Shown here piece by piece: positions 10,985-22,600 of a stretch of 64,000 bases of DNA. Source of the DNA: Lumbricus rubellus (lineage: Eukaryota; Annelida; Clitellata; Crassiclitellata; Lumbricidae); assembly GCA_945859605.1 (NCBI GenBank), contig OX243822.1:25365685-25429684 (forward strand). The letters are read 5' to 3'. Numbering within the stretch: position 1 is the first letter of the stretch; each line of letters starts with the position of its first letter. The notes under the pieces were generated by a model. That model made no database searches. It had not been told where the DNA came from and saw only the letters and a program-made list of their open reading frames with translations. The position numbers were made by a program, and so were the translations under genes.

Positions 10985-11816
10985 GTTATTTTCTAGAATG
11001 GCTCGGTAGCAAGTAAACAATATGGTGGCCACAGATGAGCGCATAATAGAGCGGTGCCATGTGCGGCGTTCAATTGCCCAATAAATATCCCAATGTTACC
11101 GTGAAAGTAAGCACGTAAATTAAGCAAGTAAATAATTAAAATCAAGGTAGGCTATTTAGGTAAAAACGCACACTGCATGCCCGTACTCCAAACAATATGG
11201 CTGGCAACGAATGCAATAAAAATTAGAGCGCGACTGCGCAGCCACCTATCGACGACATAGCTCAGTCATACAGTAAGACACGCAACTAGCAACAGTAAGA
11301 ATTAAATCCGGTATTTAGACATAAGAAATAAAAGGTATTTAGAAATGGAAGCTGGATGCAGGACTTTTGCAGGTATTTTTTAGACCTGAAATCGAAGCTG
11401 GATTAACGAAAATAGGCTACACGTTGAAATACCTGACTTAAAGTCATCAATCTAATACATATAATTTGTAACACGTGTTTAATTGCTTTTTATTCCGTTT
11501 GTGGGAACTATAAAACTTTTAGCCAATCCCAATTCTATTTTAGGAAAATGATTTTCATCAATTTGACTTCTGTATAGGCCTACCAATAATTATTTTCTTC
11601 AGGCCAACTGTCATTTGAACACCGCTGAAACTAATTATTGCATGACAAAAATATTATGCTGACGTGCTTACTTGCGCGGAAACATTGGGCTATTTATCGC
11701 CGTAGGCTGTCGGAAACATTGGGCTATTGATCGCCGCACGTGACATCGCTCTAATATGCGCTCATCTGTGGTCACCATATTGTTTACTTGCTACCGAGCC
11801 ATTCTAGAAAATAACC
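10985..11816. mobile_element. Foldback-like element with long inverted arms
   Basis: The left arm (10985-11115, containing TCTAGAATGGCTCGGTAGCA and CAGATGAGCGCAT) is repeated inverted at 11661-11816 with interruptions. A short internal segment (GGAAACATTGGGCTATT) is itself duplicated in the right arm. No ORF. The stretch 10170-10980 contains no recognised repeat. Confidence 0.7.
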
Positions 11817-12048
11817 ATTTGTCTTAATACTTTCATTTGTTAGCATTAAAAGCTAATAGAGCAACACTGCATGCTGCATGCACTAGGCCTGCAATAATTA
11901 TTAATTATTATTTGAGTTTTATTATTTTATATTGGAAACCCCTGATTATGGCCTCTGAGGCCAGGCACACCTATGACATAATATTATCCATAACATAACC
12001 ATATAATAATATACACACACATACACGAACACATTATCTACAGTTCTA

Positions 12049-12453
12049 CACTGTGTCCCAATAAATCGGGCACCCTTTTTATAGTGTGAATAAAACTGGT
12101 AAATATTCATCGATTGTCAAAATTTCAAAACTGTTTTCATCCTGAGATAATTATCTACGAATTGGTAAATTATGAACGGCCCTCGCTCAAAAATTACGTC
12201 ATAATGACGTCGTTAATTTTCATATCGAAACCAAATGTCAACAAAAATCGTTGTGTTCGGTACTTAACATTTGAATTCTGTGATGCAAATGACGTAATTG
12301 TGACGTGAATATTCGTGCTAGAAACTTTATATTTGAATCAGTGTAAGACAATTGTCTCAGGATAAAAACAGTTTCGAAATTTTGAAAATCGATTAAGATT
12401 TACCTGTTTTATTCGCATTATAAAAATGGTGCCCGATTTATTGGGACACAGTG
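12049..12453. mobile_element. Tc1/mariner-type MITE, TA target site
   Basis: The ends CACTGTGTCCCAATAAATCG and its reverse complement extend into ~105-bp inverted repeats, and TA dinucleotides flank both sides (12047-12048 and 12454-12455). At 405 bp it is a non-autonomous derivative. 12460-13570 contains no recognisable gene or repeat. Confidence 0.8.
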
Positions 12454-13574
12454 TATATTCACAAAATACACAGCAAGTTGTTAAACAGCATTTGTAAATT
12501 GTTATGCTACAAATTTGAACCTTTGTCAACCAACGGTCTACTGTCACTGTGTTCATTTACTTCAATCAGAGGCTCAATTAAGTTGAGATGAGAATATGAT
12601 CATGCTGTTAAAAAACTTACATACATATTTTCCCAACTAAGGTCAAAGGAGCATTTCTACCCATTTTCCGGCAAAATTTATGATAGCAAGTCTAAAATCA
12701 ACTGTTCTAGCAATATTAGACTCAAAGAACAAGTTTGGGTTTAACCGTACTTTAGGTTGTTAAATAAAGAATTACGACATGAAAGGCTCTATGTTGCACG
12801 TGACATGTAGAGACAGCAAGGTGACAACTTGTCGCATTGTCTGTCGTAGATGCTTGTTGTTCTGACTGAAGAGCCACTCAAGACAAAGTCATCGAATGTT
12901 TGGCGTTGCCAAGTGGATCTTTCTGCCTGAAATGTTGGAGGCTGGTGTCTCGGTGACGTTGAGTGGCGAAGTAGACTTACATGTGCGAAGATCAACAACA
13001 TGTTTCAGCAACTGAGCCTTCTCGACGGTGGGTTCAAAACGCTGGAGCAGCCTTCCATCTTCAATCCGTGCCACAACTTCAGCTGAGTCTTTCAAATGTA
13101 GTCTCAAGTCTTACTAATTCTCAATTTTAAGCGTATTCCTGCACGATGTTAGGATTTATTGAAGTACTTTTTGTGACGGCGTGTTCCGCGTTATGGCGCT
13201 TTGGAAATTGTAAATATCATCATTGTCACCAACTTCACAATTTATATTGTGTCTCTTCTGCACAGCTTGTCGTGGGCATTCCCGGTCTGAAATTAAGAGA
13301 GCGGAGTGTCTGTTGGTAGAATTTTAATACAAGAACTTTAGTAAAATTGTTATTTTTTGTCCTTATATATGAAGTTTTACAGTTCTCTTCGTGACCCTGC
13401 AAAGCGCTTAAAAGGTTCTTCAAGTGCCTGTAACGCTTCCTTTAGAATTTCGAACCAATACTCTACAAAAAATTAATGTGTGATAGTAATAATTATGCTC
13501 TGCATTATTTGCGGTTCTCACACCATGTTGACTTGATTTGAGTCAACAGCTGTTCATTTTATAATTTACTAGCT

Positions 13575-14520
13575 GGGGTACCCGGCGATGCCCGGAAATT
13601 TAATGTGAATAGCCGTGAAGCTATATATATATGGCGAAGGAATGGAAATAGCAAAACTTTGGGTTTTCGCGCCCCCACCATGGCCCCCTCCACTGGCTGG
13701 ACCTGACGGTCCTCTGTCTACATGCAAAGTTTCATATCATTAGCTCCAAAACTGCAAAAAACATTCGCCCCCAAAATGTTGTCCACCCCATACAGCACCC
13801 TGCCCCATGCGGGGCGAGGTGTGTGTTGGTTTAGGGCGAGGTGGTTCCGGTGGCACCCTATCTAGCTGCAGCTTTTCAGGTGAATAGCTGTGAAACTATG
13901 GCGGATGAATGAAAATAGCAAAAGTTTGGGTTTTCGCACCCCACCGTGGACCCCTGGTGGGACATTCACCAACCCCTCCACTGGCTGGACCTGACGGTCC
14001 TCTGTCTAGTTGCAGTGTTTCAGATCAATAGCTGGAAAATTGCAAAACATTTGCCTTCTCCAAACAAAATTTATCCCCCCTAAACAATGCCCTGCCCCAC
14101 CCGGCCCCTGCCAGGCCAGGTGTGTGTGTTGGCTTGGGGCGAGGTGGTCTTGTGGCACCCTATCTAGCTGCAACTTTTCAAGTGAATAGCTGTTAAACAA
14201 TAGCAATGGTAAAAAAATATGTAAAATAAAGTTTTCGCCCCTCCCCATTCTCCCCGTGGTGGGAGAGATTCACCAACCCCTCCACTGGCTGGACCTGGCG
14301 GTCCTCTGTCTAAATTCAAAATTTGACATGATCAATAGCTCCAAAAAATTTCGCCCCCCTAAACAACGCCCTGCCCCACCCGGCCCCTGCGGGGCGAGGT
14401 GTGTGTTGGTTGGGGGCGAGGTGGTCCCGGAGGCACCCTATTTAGTTGCAACTTTTCAGGAGAATAGCTGTGAAACCATGGTGATGGTATACAAATAAGG
14501 AAATTGGAGTTTTTGGCCAC
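13575..14520. repeat. Tandem satellite, ~280-300 bp unit, about 3.3 copies
   Basis: The landmarks GTGAATAGCTGTGAA (near 13604, 13880, 14182 and 14460) and CCACTGGCTGGACCTG recur every ~276-302 bp. The array opens with CTAGCTGGGGTACCCGG. The long open frames across it differ between copies and are not genes. Confidence 0.75.
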
Positions 14521-14599
14521 CCCCCATTCATTCCTTAAAACCTGGTTACTAACTCTTCTAAGAATTGACGATCTAAGAGTACATACCCATGTAGTCGAT

Positions 14600-15093
14600 G
14601 TCATCCCTAGTTTTTGAAAAGGCGACTCATCTAAGCCTTTGAAATCAAAATTCCAGAAAGTACATCTAATGCGAGTTTGTATGGTTAGCGATGAACTCAG
14701 GGACTATACCCAATGTGTTATCTATGGACCATGTGCGATTGTCCGTGGAGTCGACATCATATCTCGTCTTGAGGAAGTGGCTCATGCAAACCATGTCTTT
14801 ACGCGGAATATATGACGGTCTCAAGCGCTCTACACTCATCTGCAACTTGAAGTCACCGATAATCTTGTGAAGTCTGCCAATCACTTCCTGAGCGAAACGC
14901 AGTTTGTAACCGCAGCCTTATGCATAAATTCCTTCGGTGTACATATCAGTGTCCTTCACTATGAATATCCATTCAAACGACGCCTTTTGTAGCTCCCCGT
15001 GTTTAATTGGAGTGGAGTCGTACTGCTGTCGGCCCTATCACGTCCGACTGCTCATTCTAGTAGCGCCATATACCGAATGGAAGGTTTGGTTAA
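14600..15093. repeat. Leftmost unit of the dispersed methyltransferase-like array
   Basis: It contains the module with landmark GGACCATGTGCGATTGTCCG and the downstream block with TCGTACTGCTGTCGGCC, as in many later copies. It breaks off within GGTTTGGTTAA at 15093, where the Penelope-like insertion begins. The array resumes at 18402 with an overlapping part of the same unit. Confidence 0.8.
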
Positions 15094-15179
15094 GTTTGAT
15101 TGCATATAAAGGCACGGGCACAAACTGTCTCCACCCAATGCACAACAGCAACCCTCACCCATATTACTATTTAGTTTAG

Positions 15180-15430
15180 GGTTTAGAGTTTAAATCAGTC
15201 GTAGACATTGAGGTTAGGGTTAGTGTTAGGGTTAGGGTTAGTGTTAGGGTTAGGGTTAGTGTTAGGGTTTGTTCAGTCATAGACCTTAAGGTTAGGGTTA
15301 GTGTCAGGGTTTGTTTAGTTATAAACATTAAGGTTAGGGTTAGTGTCAGGGTTTGTTCAGTTATAAACATTAAGGTTAGGGTTAGTGTCAGGGTATGTTC
15401 GGTCCTAAATCTGGGGGTTAGGGTTAGAGT
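15180..15430. repeat. Telomere-like TTAGGG/TTAGTG repeats with a 42-bp higher-order unit
   Basis: Multiple GGTTAGGGTTAGTGTTAGGG runs on the plus strand are followed by three to four copies of a 42-bp unit that combines GTTAGGGTTAGTGTCAGGG with TTTGTTCAGTTATAAACATT. TTAGGG is the canonical animal telomere repeat. Here the array is interstitial and abuts the 3' end of the reverse-transcriptase gene. Confidence 0.85.
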
Positions 15431-15885
15431 ATGATACATCCAGGGGTAAGACCGTCAAGGGTGGGGAGAGTAGAAAGGGTGAGGTTAATTTCTGTTTAAG
15501 ATTCCTATGCTTGGTGTAGGCTGGTATTACCCGTAGATTTGTAAACTTAGGGTTGGAATTAATCAGATGTCTCCATCCATTGGCTAGTTTGGTCGATAGG
15601 GACCCAAAGGGAATAACAATAGGTAGGATGTCATTATTGTTTTTAGAAATGGAAGTACTGTTGCTAGCGAGATGCCAGATCTCATGTTTATTTTTTCTAA
15701 GGGCCCTGCGATTATATCCTCTTGTCCTAAGTGAAAGAAATAAGGTATGGCAAGCTGAGTCGAAATCAGTTTTGAAGGAACAGATGCGTTTAAATCTCAA
15801 TAGTTGGGATCTCAGTACCCCAGTGAAGGTGTGCTTGGGATTGAATGAGGAAGCATGAACCAATTTGTTTGAAAAATACCTTAGT
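15405..15885 (-). pseudogene. Penelope-like RT C-terminal segment in a shifted frame
   Basis: Minus-strand frame continuing the RT after a one-base-type frame change at about 15,860-15,890. It carries the thumb-region block FNPKHTFTGVLRSQLLRFK and the later LRTRGYNRRALRKNK, known as the region following the RT palm in Penelope-like elements. It ends in the telomere-like repeats without a recognisable GIY-YIG domain. The frame break relative to 15790-17319 means this copy cannot make one uninterrupted RT. Confidence 0.65.
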
Positions 15886-17319
15886 TTGCAGAGTGGTTGA
15901 CCTCCCAATAGTGTGTTTAAATACGGTAGTGTCTAAGAAATTAATTTTATCGGGGTCGTATGTTAAGGAAATTTTTATATCGGGGATTACGGAGTTTAAA
16001 AAAATTTCATATTCATTTAGTTCACTGAGTGAGCCCGGCCATATTAGGAAAATATCATCCAAGAAACGAAAGAACAGTCTAGGTTTCACCCTAAAGTTGT
16101 AAGTGGCTGCAGCGTCTAATTCCTCTAAATATAGGTCAGCACACACCGGGGAAAACGGTTTCCCCATGGCAATACCGAAGATCTGTAAAAATACCAAGTC
16201 ACAGAAATAAAAATCATTATGTTTTAGTGTTATCTCTAGTAAAGCTAAAATTTCTTTGTCCGGTCTGCGCTTGGAGGGGTATTTAGTAAAGGTCTCCTTC
16301 ACCACGGAGAGAGTCCTGTCAATATTCATGTTAGTGAAAAGAGATGCCACATCACCCGTAACTAAAAAATCTGTGGCATTAATGGAAGTGTTACGAATTT
16401 TGGCAATAAAATCATAGGAATCTTTTAGATAAGAAGGATGCTGGTGGGCCACCTTATTTATAAAATAATTTATATACTCACTGGTTCTACGTGTTATAGA
16501 ACCTACGTCAGAAATAATGGGCCTGCCTTCCGGCATATCAGGTAATGGCCATTTGGAGTGGGGCTTGTGAATTTTTGGCAATAAATAGAAATTCCTGTTC
16601 CTATCATGAATTGTCGCCAGCAAATATTCCATTTGATTAAAATTTATGAAACTTTTGGCGTATAATCTATGAACAATGTCATTAATAAGGGGTATTACAT
16701 CAAACTTAAGGGTTTTGGGAATTTTTTCATAGTATTTGGGATTGTTCAGTTGTCTAAGGGCTTCCTTCATATATGAGGTTTTATTCATAAGGACAACCAT
16801 CCCTCCTTTGTCTGCAGGTTTAATAATTAGACTATCATTGTTTCTCAATTTATGTATGGAAGATCTCTGTTTCTGGGTGAGGTTGTTACGGGCCTTATAA
16901 ATGTAAAGAAGACCATTGTCTGTAGTTTCAAAATTCGATAAAATATTTTCGGTGTGTTCCCCCAATTTCTCAACCAGGATAGTGGTGTTAGTGGATATCT
17001 CCTCCGTTTGTGGGTCCCAGTCACTGGGGTACCTAAAGAGGCGGTTGAATCTATTTTCCTCCTCTTTGGCAGGGTCCAATAAGTTAGGGTTGGGGTTTTT
17101 GTTGCCGAAAAAGTCTTTTAGCTTAAGAGCACGTGAGACCTTAGAGAGGGATTCGTCTACAGTCAAGCTTGGAATTCGGTTGGTGGAGGGTATAAATGAT
17201 AATCCCAGGTTTAGCAGGGACCTCTCCTCTGGAGACAAACTATACGAGGACAAATTGCAGATGTTATCCTCAGGCGTTGGTGTCCTGTTGCTGTATTTAT
17301 GTTTTAAGGGGGGGGACAA
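15790..17319 (-). CDS. Penelope-like element reverse transcriptase (frame-broken at the 3' end)
   Basis: A 509-codon frame. Visible RT landmarks are FYLLPKIHKP (about residues 244-253), GRPIISDVGSI (265-275), TGDVASLFTNM with the first catalytic aspartate D323, GIAMGKPFSPVCADLY (382-397) and FRFLDDIFLIW with the catalytic DD pair at 421-422. This motif set is that of Penelope-like RTs rather than LINE or LTR RTs. A long basic and charged N-terminal region precedes the palm. The frame is lost after about residue 475, and the expected continuation lies in the 15405-15885 frame. Role: copying element RNA at a target DNA 3' end. The first ATG is 17319, but the original start could lie upstream. 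Confidence 0.75.
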   Translation of the reverse strand: MSPPLKHKYSNRTPTPEDNICNLSSYSLSPEERSLLNLGLSFIPSTNRIPSLTVDESLSKVSRALKLKDFFGNKNPNPNLLDPAKEEENRFNRLFRYPSDWDPQTEEISTNTTILVEKLGEHTENILSNFETTDNGLLYIYKARNNLTQKQRSSIHKLRNNDSLIIKPADKGGMVVLMNKTSYMKEALRQLNNPKYYEKIPKTLKFDVIPLINDIVHRLYAKSFINFNQMEYLLATIHDRNRNFYLLPKIHKPHSKWPLPDMPEGRPIISDVGSITRRTSEYINYFINKVAHQHPSYLKDSYDFIAKIRNTSINATDFLVTGDVASLFTNMNIDRTLSVVKETFTKYPSKRRPDKEILALLEITLKHNDFYFCDLVFLQIFGIAMGKPFSPVCADLYLEELDAAATYNFRVKPRLFFRFLDDIFLIWPGSLSELNEYEIFLNSVIPDIKISLTYDPDKINFLDTTVFKHTIGRSTTLQTKVFFKQIGSCFLIQSQAHLHWGTEIPTIEI

Positions 17320-17379
17320 TAGGGGACAGTTATATCAATATTTAAATTAGCATTAATTATATCAGTTACATCAGTATCC

Positions 17380-17560
17380 ACATTACTAACCGTTGGACAA
17401 ATATTCACATTGGTATTCACAATGCTACTAGGTACATCAGTATTGATTGCATAGTTCTTTGTGTTGACTGCATAATCCTTTGCGTTGTGTGTAAGGTGGT
17501 CCTTTGTGTTGATTGCATAATCCTTTGCGTTATGTGTAAGGTGATCCTTCTTTAGGCTTT
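17380..17560. repeat. Short tandem repeat (CATAATCCTTTGCGTT)
   Basis: Repeats based on GATTGCATAATCCTTTGCG and GTGTAAGGTGRTCCTT, about 66 bp per unit and two to three copies, lie between the RT and the SGNH-like ORF of the Penelope-like element. Confidence 0.6.
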
Positions 17561-17566
17561 GTGGTC

Positions 17567-18358
17567 CTAGTTTTTTGGGGGCTGTAGGGAGATGGTCGTC
17601 ATGATGTTGTCCAGAATTCTCAGGGTCGTGTCACGATCGTAGTGAATGTTATTCCTGCTTCGAGTCGTGGTTTCGCTCTGGGGAATGGGTGGAATGAAGA
17701 AAATATCATCAAGTTCCGAAAGTCTTTGGATGAGGGTGCGTAGATGATCTTGCTCCACTTTGGGAAGGTAAAAGTTCCATGAGGGACTGGTAAAAGATAC
17801 CGTTTCGGCCTTCTCGTGGAGCGTTGTGTTTATTCCGTGGAGGAGATTCTTTCTGAGAGGTCCAGTATCACCCCGGCGGTTGATCCCAATCGCTATATGA
17901 ATACTGGATAGTTGGTTGTTCTTTATCTGGGGTAGTAGGCCGGGGAGGTGCTCAAATCTAGCACCAGGTAGAACAACAAGTTGCCAGTCGGGGGGTAGCT
18001 CTTGGGTCCGTACCAGTTTCATGTTCGAATCAGAAATTATGAGGTGCTTCGTGGTTGATTCGAGGTCGATTTTCCAGAGCGGGCGCTTTCCAAAACTGGT
18101 ATCTAATGAGTCCTTTACAGATTTCTTTCCGCGGGTGTCCGATAAATTGGTTTCTAATGAGTCCTTCACAGATTTCTTTCCGCGGGTGTCCGATAAATTG
18201 GTTTCCAGAGCAAACGGTGTCTTAGTCAAAATTCGTCGTCGCGATTCAGAACTAGTGGACGGTCGCGTTTCCGTATCCAGTGCAGTAGGTCCCTGAATGT
18301 CGGGTAATTGATGGAGTAAAGTGCTCTCCCCGGGCTGAATGTTCGGTGATAGATACAT
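17567..18358 (-). CDS. SGNH/esterase-like ORF of the Penelope-like element
   Basis: A 263-codon frame upstream of and co-directional with the RT. The central part reads LIISDSNMKLV, then PPDWQLVVLPGARFEHLPG and IHIAIGINRRG, resembling the GDS block, the oxyanion-region block and the GxN block of SGNH hydrolases. The first block has S-D-S-N where many enzymes have G-D-S, so catalysis is uncertain. The N-terminal part contains a duplicated 17-residue segment (NLSDTRGKKSVKDSL twice, then a related third). SGNH-like ORFs are known in several animal retroelements, where their function is unclear. Assignment to the same element as the RT is inferred from orientation and position. Confidence 0.5.
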   Translation of the reverse strand: MYLSPNIQPGESTLLHQLPDIQGPTALDTETRPSTSSESRRRILTKTPFALETNLSDTRGKKSVKDSLETNLSDTRGKKSVKDSLDTSFGKRPLWKIDLESTTKHLIISDSNMKLVRTQELPPDWQLVVLPGARFEHLPGLLPQIKNNQLSSIHIAIGINRRGDTGPLRKNLLHGINTTLHEKAETVSFTSPSWNFYLPKVEQDHLRTLIQRLSELDDIFFIPPIPQSETTTRSRNNIHYDRDTTLRILDNIMTTISLQPPKN

Positions 18359-19449
18359 TGCAGTAAATTCTTGGGGTGAGGGCGGGATGATGTCTACTTC
18401 CGCAACTTGAAGTCACCGATAATCTTGTGAAGTCTGCCAATCACTTCCTGAGCGAAACGCAGTTTGTAACCGCAGCCTTATGCATAAATTCCTTCGTTGT
18501 GCATATCAGTGTCCTTCACTATGAATATCCATTCAAACGACGCCTTTCGTTGCTCCCCGTGTTTAATTGGAGTGGAATCGTACTGCTGTCGGCTCTATCC
18601 CGTCCGACTGCTCATTCTAGTAGCGCCATATACCGAATGGAAGGTTTAGTTAACCATTGTGGGGTAGTTGGACTCGATTCCGCGTCCGTTTGCGCACATT
18701 TCCAGATGTTACCATCACCTTAGACCCCTTCTGTAAGCTTATGTATCTAAACGGCTATTAATTTGTAAGTAAATTTAATTACGTCGATTTCACATGTTTC
18801 TTTGCATAAATTTCGACTTTTGGTATCCTGTGATTGGCCATTATTGTCAATATCGTAGACGTATAGGCTTACAGCAAAAACATTAGTTCATGATGTAAAT
18901 TTTTCATCAATATCAGAAGTTGCAACCACAGCAGATCAAAAGTAAATAGAATGATTCCAGGTCTCTCTCGATTTACTTTCAAATCTGTATGGTGTGAAAG
19001 CATGTTCATATACAATGTGCTTACTCAGGGTTTTCGATATACTTTAAAAGCCACAGAGATGTCTGGTTACAGATTATTTTGAATTTCCGAGCTGTGTGGT
19101 TGCTGCGCTTTCTTTATTACATGTACGTTGGTAGAAACGTACGACGTTCTTGCGTCGTGCGTTAATAAACCAGATATGAAATAAGATCCTGGAAGTTGAC
19201 TTCTTAAATCAGATTTAGAGTACGAATAAAACATACATATTACGTTAGGGAGAGATGATAAGATTGTCCCGTATACCGCAGTCAATTATTACGTTGTAAA
19301 ATGTAGTTGATAACAGACAGAGGCTTCCGCTTTCCGAAAACTTCTCTTCAGCACCTGCGAGCACGTCTAGGATGTACAGATGTTGAAGCACCATTCTACC
19401 TTGATATATATCGAACGACTCGTTGAGTACGTCTTGTGTGTACTTTACA

Positions 19450-19650
19450 TTGGCTGAAATAATCCAGTGCCTTTCCAAAAGCTGAAATAATCCAGTGCCT
19501 CTTCATAGGCTGGTAAAAACCAGTGCGTCTCCATAGGCAGAAATAATCAGTGCCTCTCTAGGCAGAAATAATCCAGTGTCTCTCCATAGGGTGATAAAAA
19601 CCATTGCCTCTCCATAGGCTGAAATAACCCAGTGCCTCTCCATAGGCAAG
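19450..19650. repeat. Minisatellite (GCTGAAATAATCCAGTGCC)
   Basis: Six to seven imperfect ~30-bp units within the array. Homologous expansions of different length recur at 41350-41470 and 50225-50420, marking a longer variant of the array unit. Confidence 0.8.
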
Positions 19651-22600
19651 CACGAAGTGAAGTGATCTTTTTTACTGTCAGGCCTTTGTTAGACAGTACT
19701 ACATAAACAGTTAAACACCGATGGATTCAAACTCTTTTCCAGTTAAACGTCTTCTGCCAAGGACCAATTCGTGCATGAGTATAAATTGTCTTTCGTTCCT
19801 TGCATTCCAAACGGGACAGGAGCCTTACAGCGCCTCACTTTCCTCAGAGGCAGTTGTACATATTCCAAGGCATCCCAACCCACAATATAAAAGGAACTTA
19901 ATCACTCAGAGCAAAGTTGGACAGACTAACATTAATGTTTACAGTAGCAAAATTAACAGTAGCAAAATTTTGCTACTGTTAATCGGACATAAAAAATAGT
20001 CAGAAGGATTTTTAAAGATGTCTTTCAGCAGAAGTATAAATCAGAACATGAATCATCATATGTATTGCTGTTGCTAGTCATGGAGCTTGACAGGCTGATT
20101 CAAATAACAGCTGAAACAGTTTTAGGCCTACTGCTCAGTCTAAAATATTCCAACTGATGGGAGACAACATGGTAAAAACGAATGGTAGAACTGTAAACTC
20201 TGAGCTGATCCTTAGAACCTGGTTAATAACTCTTCTAAGAATTGATGATCTCAGAGTACATGCCCATGTAGTCGATGTCATCCCTAGTTTTTGAAAAAGC
20301 GACTCATCTAAGCCTTTGAATTTTGAATGCCTTGCATTCAAAATTCCAGATAGTACATCTAATGCGAGTTTGTATGGTTAGCGATGAACTCAGGGACTAC
20401 AGTGTCACTACACCCAATGTGTTATCAATGGACCATGTGCGATTGTCCGTGGAGTCGACATCATATCTCGTCTTGAGGAAGTGGCTCATACAAACTATGT
20501 CTTTACGCGGAATATATGACGGTCTCAAGCGCTCTACACCCATCTGCAACTTGAAGTCACCGATAATCTTGTGAAGTCTGCCAATCACATCCTGAGCGAA
20601 ACGCAGTTTGTAACCGCAGCCTTATGCATAAATTCCTTCGTTGTACATATCAGTGTCCTTCACTATGAATATCCATTCAAACGACGCCTTTCGTTGCGCC
20701 CCGTTTTAATTGGAGTGGAATAGAACTGCTGTCGGCCCTATCACGTCCTACTGCTCATTCTAGTAGCGCGATATACCGAATGGAAGGTATAGTTAAGCAT
20801 TGTGGGGTAGTTGGACTCGATTCCGCGTCCGTTTGCGCACATTTCCAGATGTTACCATCACCTTAAACCCCTTCTGTGAGCTTATGTATCCAAACGGCTA
20901 TTAAATTGTAAGCAGATTCAGTGACGTCGGTTTCACATGTTTCTTTGCATAAATTTCGACTTTTGGTATCCTGTGATTGGCCATTATTGTCAATATCGTA
21001 GACGTATAGGCTTACAGCAGAAACATCAGTTCATCATGTAAATTTTTGATCAATATCACAAGTTGCAACCACAGCAGATGAAAAATAAATGCTTGTTGTT
21101 AGATAATTAAAATGATTCCAGGGCTCTCTCGATTTACTTTCAAATCTGTATGGTGTGAAAGCATGTTCATATACAATGCGCTCACTCAGGGTTTTCGATA
21201 TACTTTAAAAGCCACAGAGATGTCTGGTTACAGATTATTTTGAATTTCCGAGCTGTGTGGTTGCTGCGCTTTCTTTATAACATGTACGTTGGTAGAAACG
21301 TACGACGTCCTTGCGTCGTGCTTTAATAAACCAGATATGAAATAAGATCCTGGAAGTTGACTTCTTAAATCAGATTTAGAGTACGAATAAAACATACATA
21401 TTACGTTAGGGAGAGACGATAAGATTGTCCCGTACCGCAGTCAATTATTACCTTGTAAAATGTAGTTGATAACAGACAGAGGCTTCCGCTTTCCGAAAAC
21501 TCCTTCAGCACCTGCGACCACGTCTAGGATGTACAGATGTTGAAGCACCATTCTATTTAGGTATATATCGAACGACTCGTTGAGTACGTCTCGTGTGTAC
21601 AGATGCTGAAGCATCATTCTACAAAGAATGAACTCAGGGACGACACCCAATGTGTTATCTATGGACCATGTGCGATTGTCCGTGGAGTCGACATCATATC
21701 TCGTCTTGAGGAAGTGGCTCATACAAACTATGTCTTTACGCGGAATATATGACGGTCTCAAGCGCTCTACACCCATCTGCAACTTGAAGTCACCGATAAT
21801 CTTGAAACGTACGACGTCCTTGCGTCGTGCTTTAATAAACCAGATATGAAATATGATCCTGGAAGTTGACTTCTTAAATCAGATTTAGGGTACGAATAAA
21901 ACATACATATTACGTTGGGCAGAGATGATAAGTCAATTATTACCCTAAGTGACTATCGCCATCGTCATAGGAAATGCCTAGAGTTTTTGGCGTCTTCCTC
22001 ACCCTAAAAATGCGCTTCAGATGTATGAAGAATACTGACGAAATTTCCAGATTCAAAGCCGTCACATTCCAAACCGCTGCAAATTCAATAGTTGGTATTG
22101 TTTCTAACCTTGTAAAATGTAGTTGATAGCAGACAGAGGCTTCCGCTTTCCGAAAACTTCTTCAGCACCTGCGAGTACATCTAGGATGTACTGATGTTGA
22201 AGCACCATTCTACCTAGGTATATATCGAACGACTCGTTGAGTACGTCTCGTGTCTACAGATGCTGAAGCATCATTCTACAGAGAATGAACTCAGGGACGA
22301 CACCCAATGTGTTATCTATGGACCATGTGCGATTGTCCGTGGACTCGACATCATATCTCGTCTTGAGGAAGTGGCTCATACAAACTACCGTATGTCTTTG
22401 CGCGGAGTATATGACGGTCTCAAGCGCTCTACACCCATCTGCAACTTGAAGTCACCGATAATCTTGTGAAGTCTGCCAATCACTTCCTGAGCGAAACGCA
22501 GTTTGTAACCGCAGCCTTATGCATAAATTCCTTCGTTGTGCATATCAGTGTCCTTCACTATGAATATCCATTCAAACGACGCCTTTCGTTGCTCCCCGCG

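Larger units (their letters stand above)
15094..18401 (-). mobile_element. Penelope-like retroelement with telomere-like 3' tail
   Basis: The interruption of the array is bounded at about 15093 and 18402. Reading on the minus strand it contains an SGNH-like ORF, a Penelope-type reverse transcriptase, and then repeats carrying CCCTAA. No GIY-YIG endonuclease sequence is visible after the RT, which stops within the repeats. About 245 bp of array sequence occurs on both sides (14849-15093 and 18402-18645), either from array structure or as a long target duplication. Confidence 0.65.

Noticed and set aside
12114..12308. 64-codon ORF
   Set aside because: Lies inside the inverted-repeat MITE 12049-12453 and has no domain.
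15180..15430. True chromosome end
   Set aside because: Telomere-like repeats are short, interrupted and followed by long unrelated sequence on both sides; interstitial only.
15176..15439. 87-codon TLTLTL ORF
   Set aside because: Translation of telomere-like TTAGGG repeats on the opposite strand, not a protein gene.
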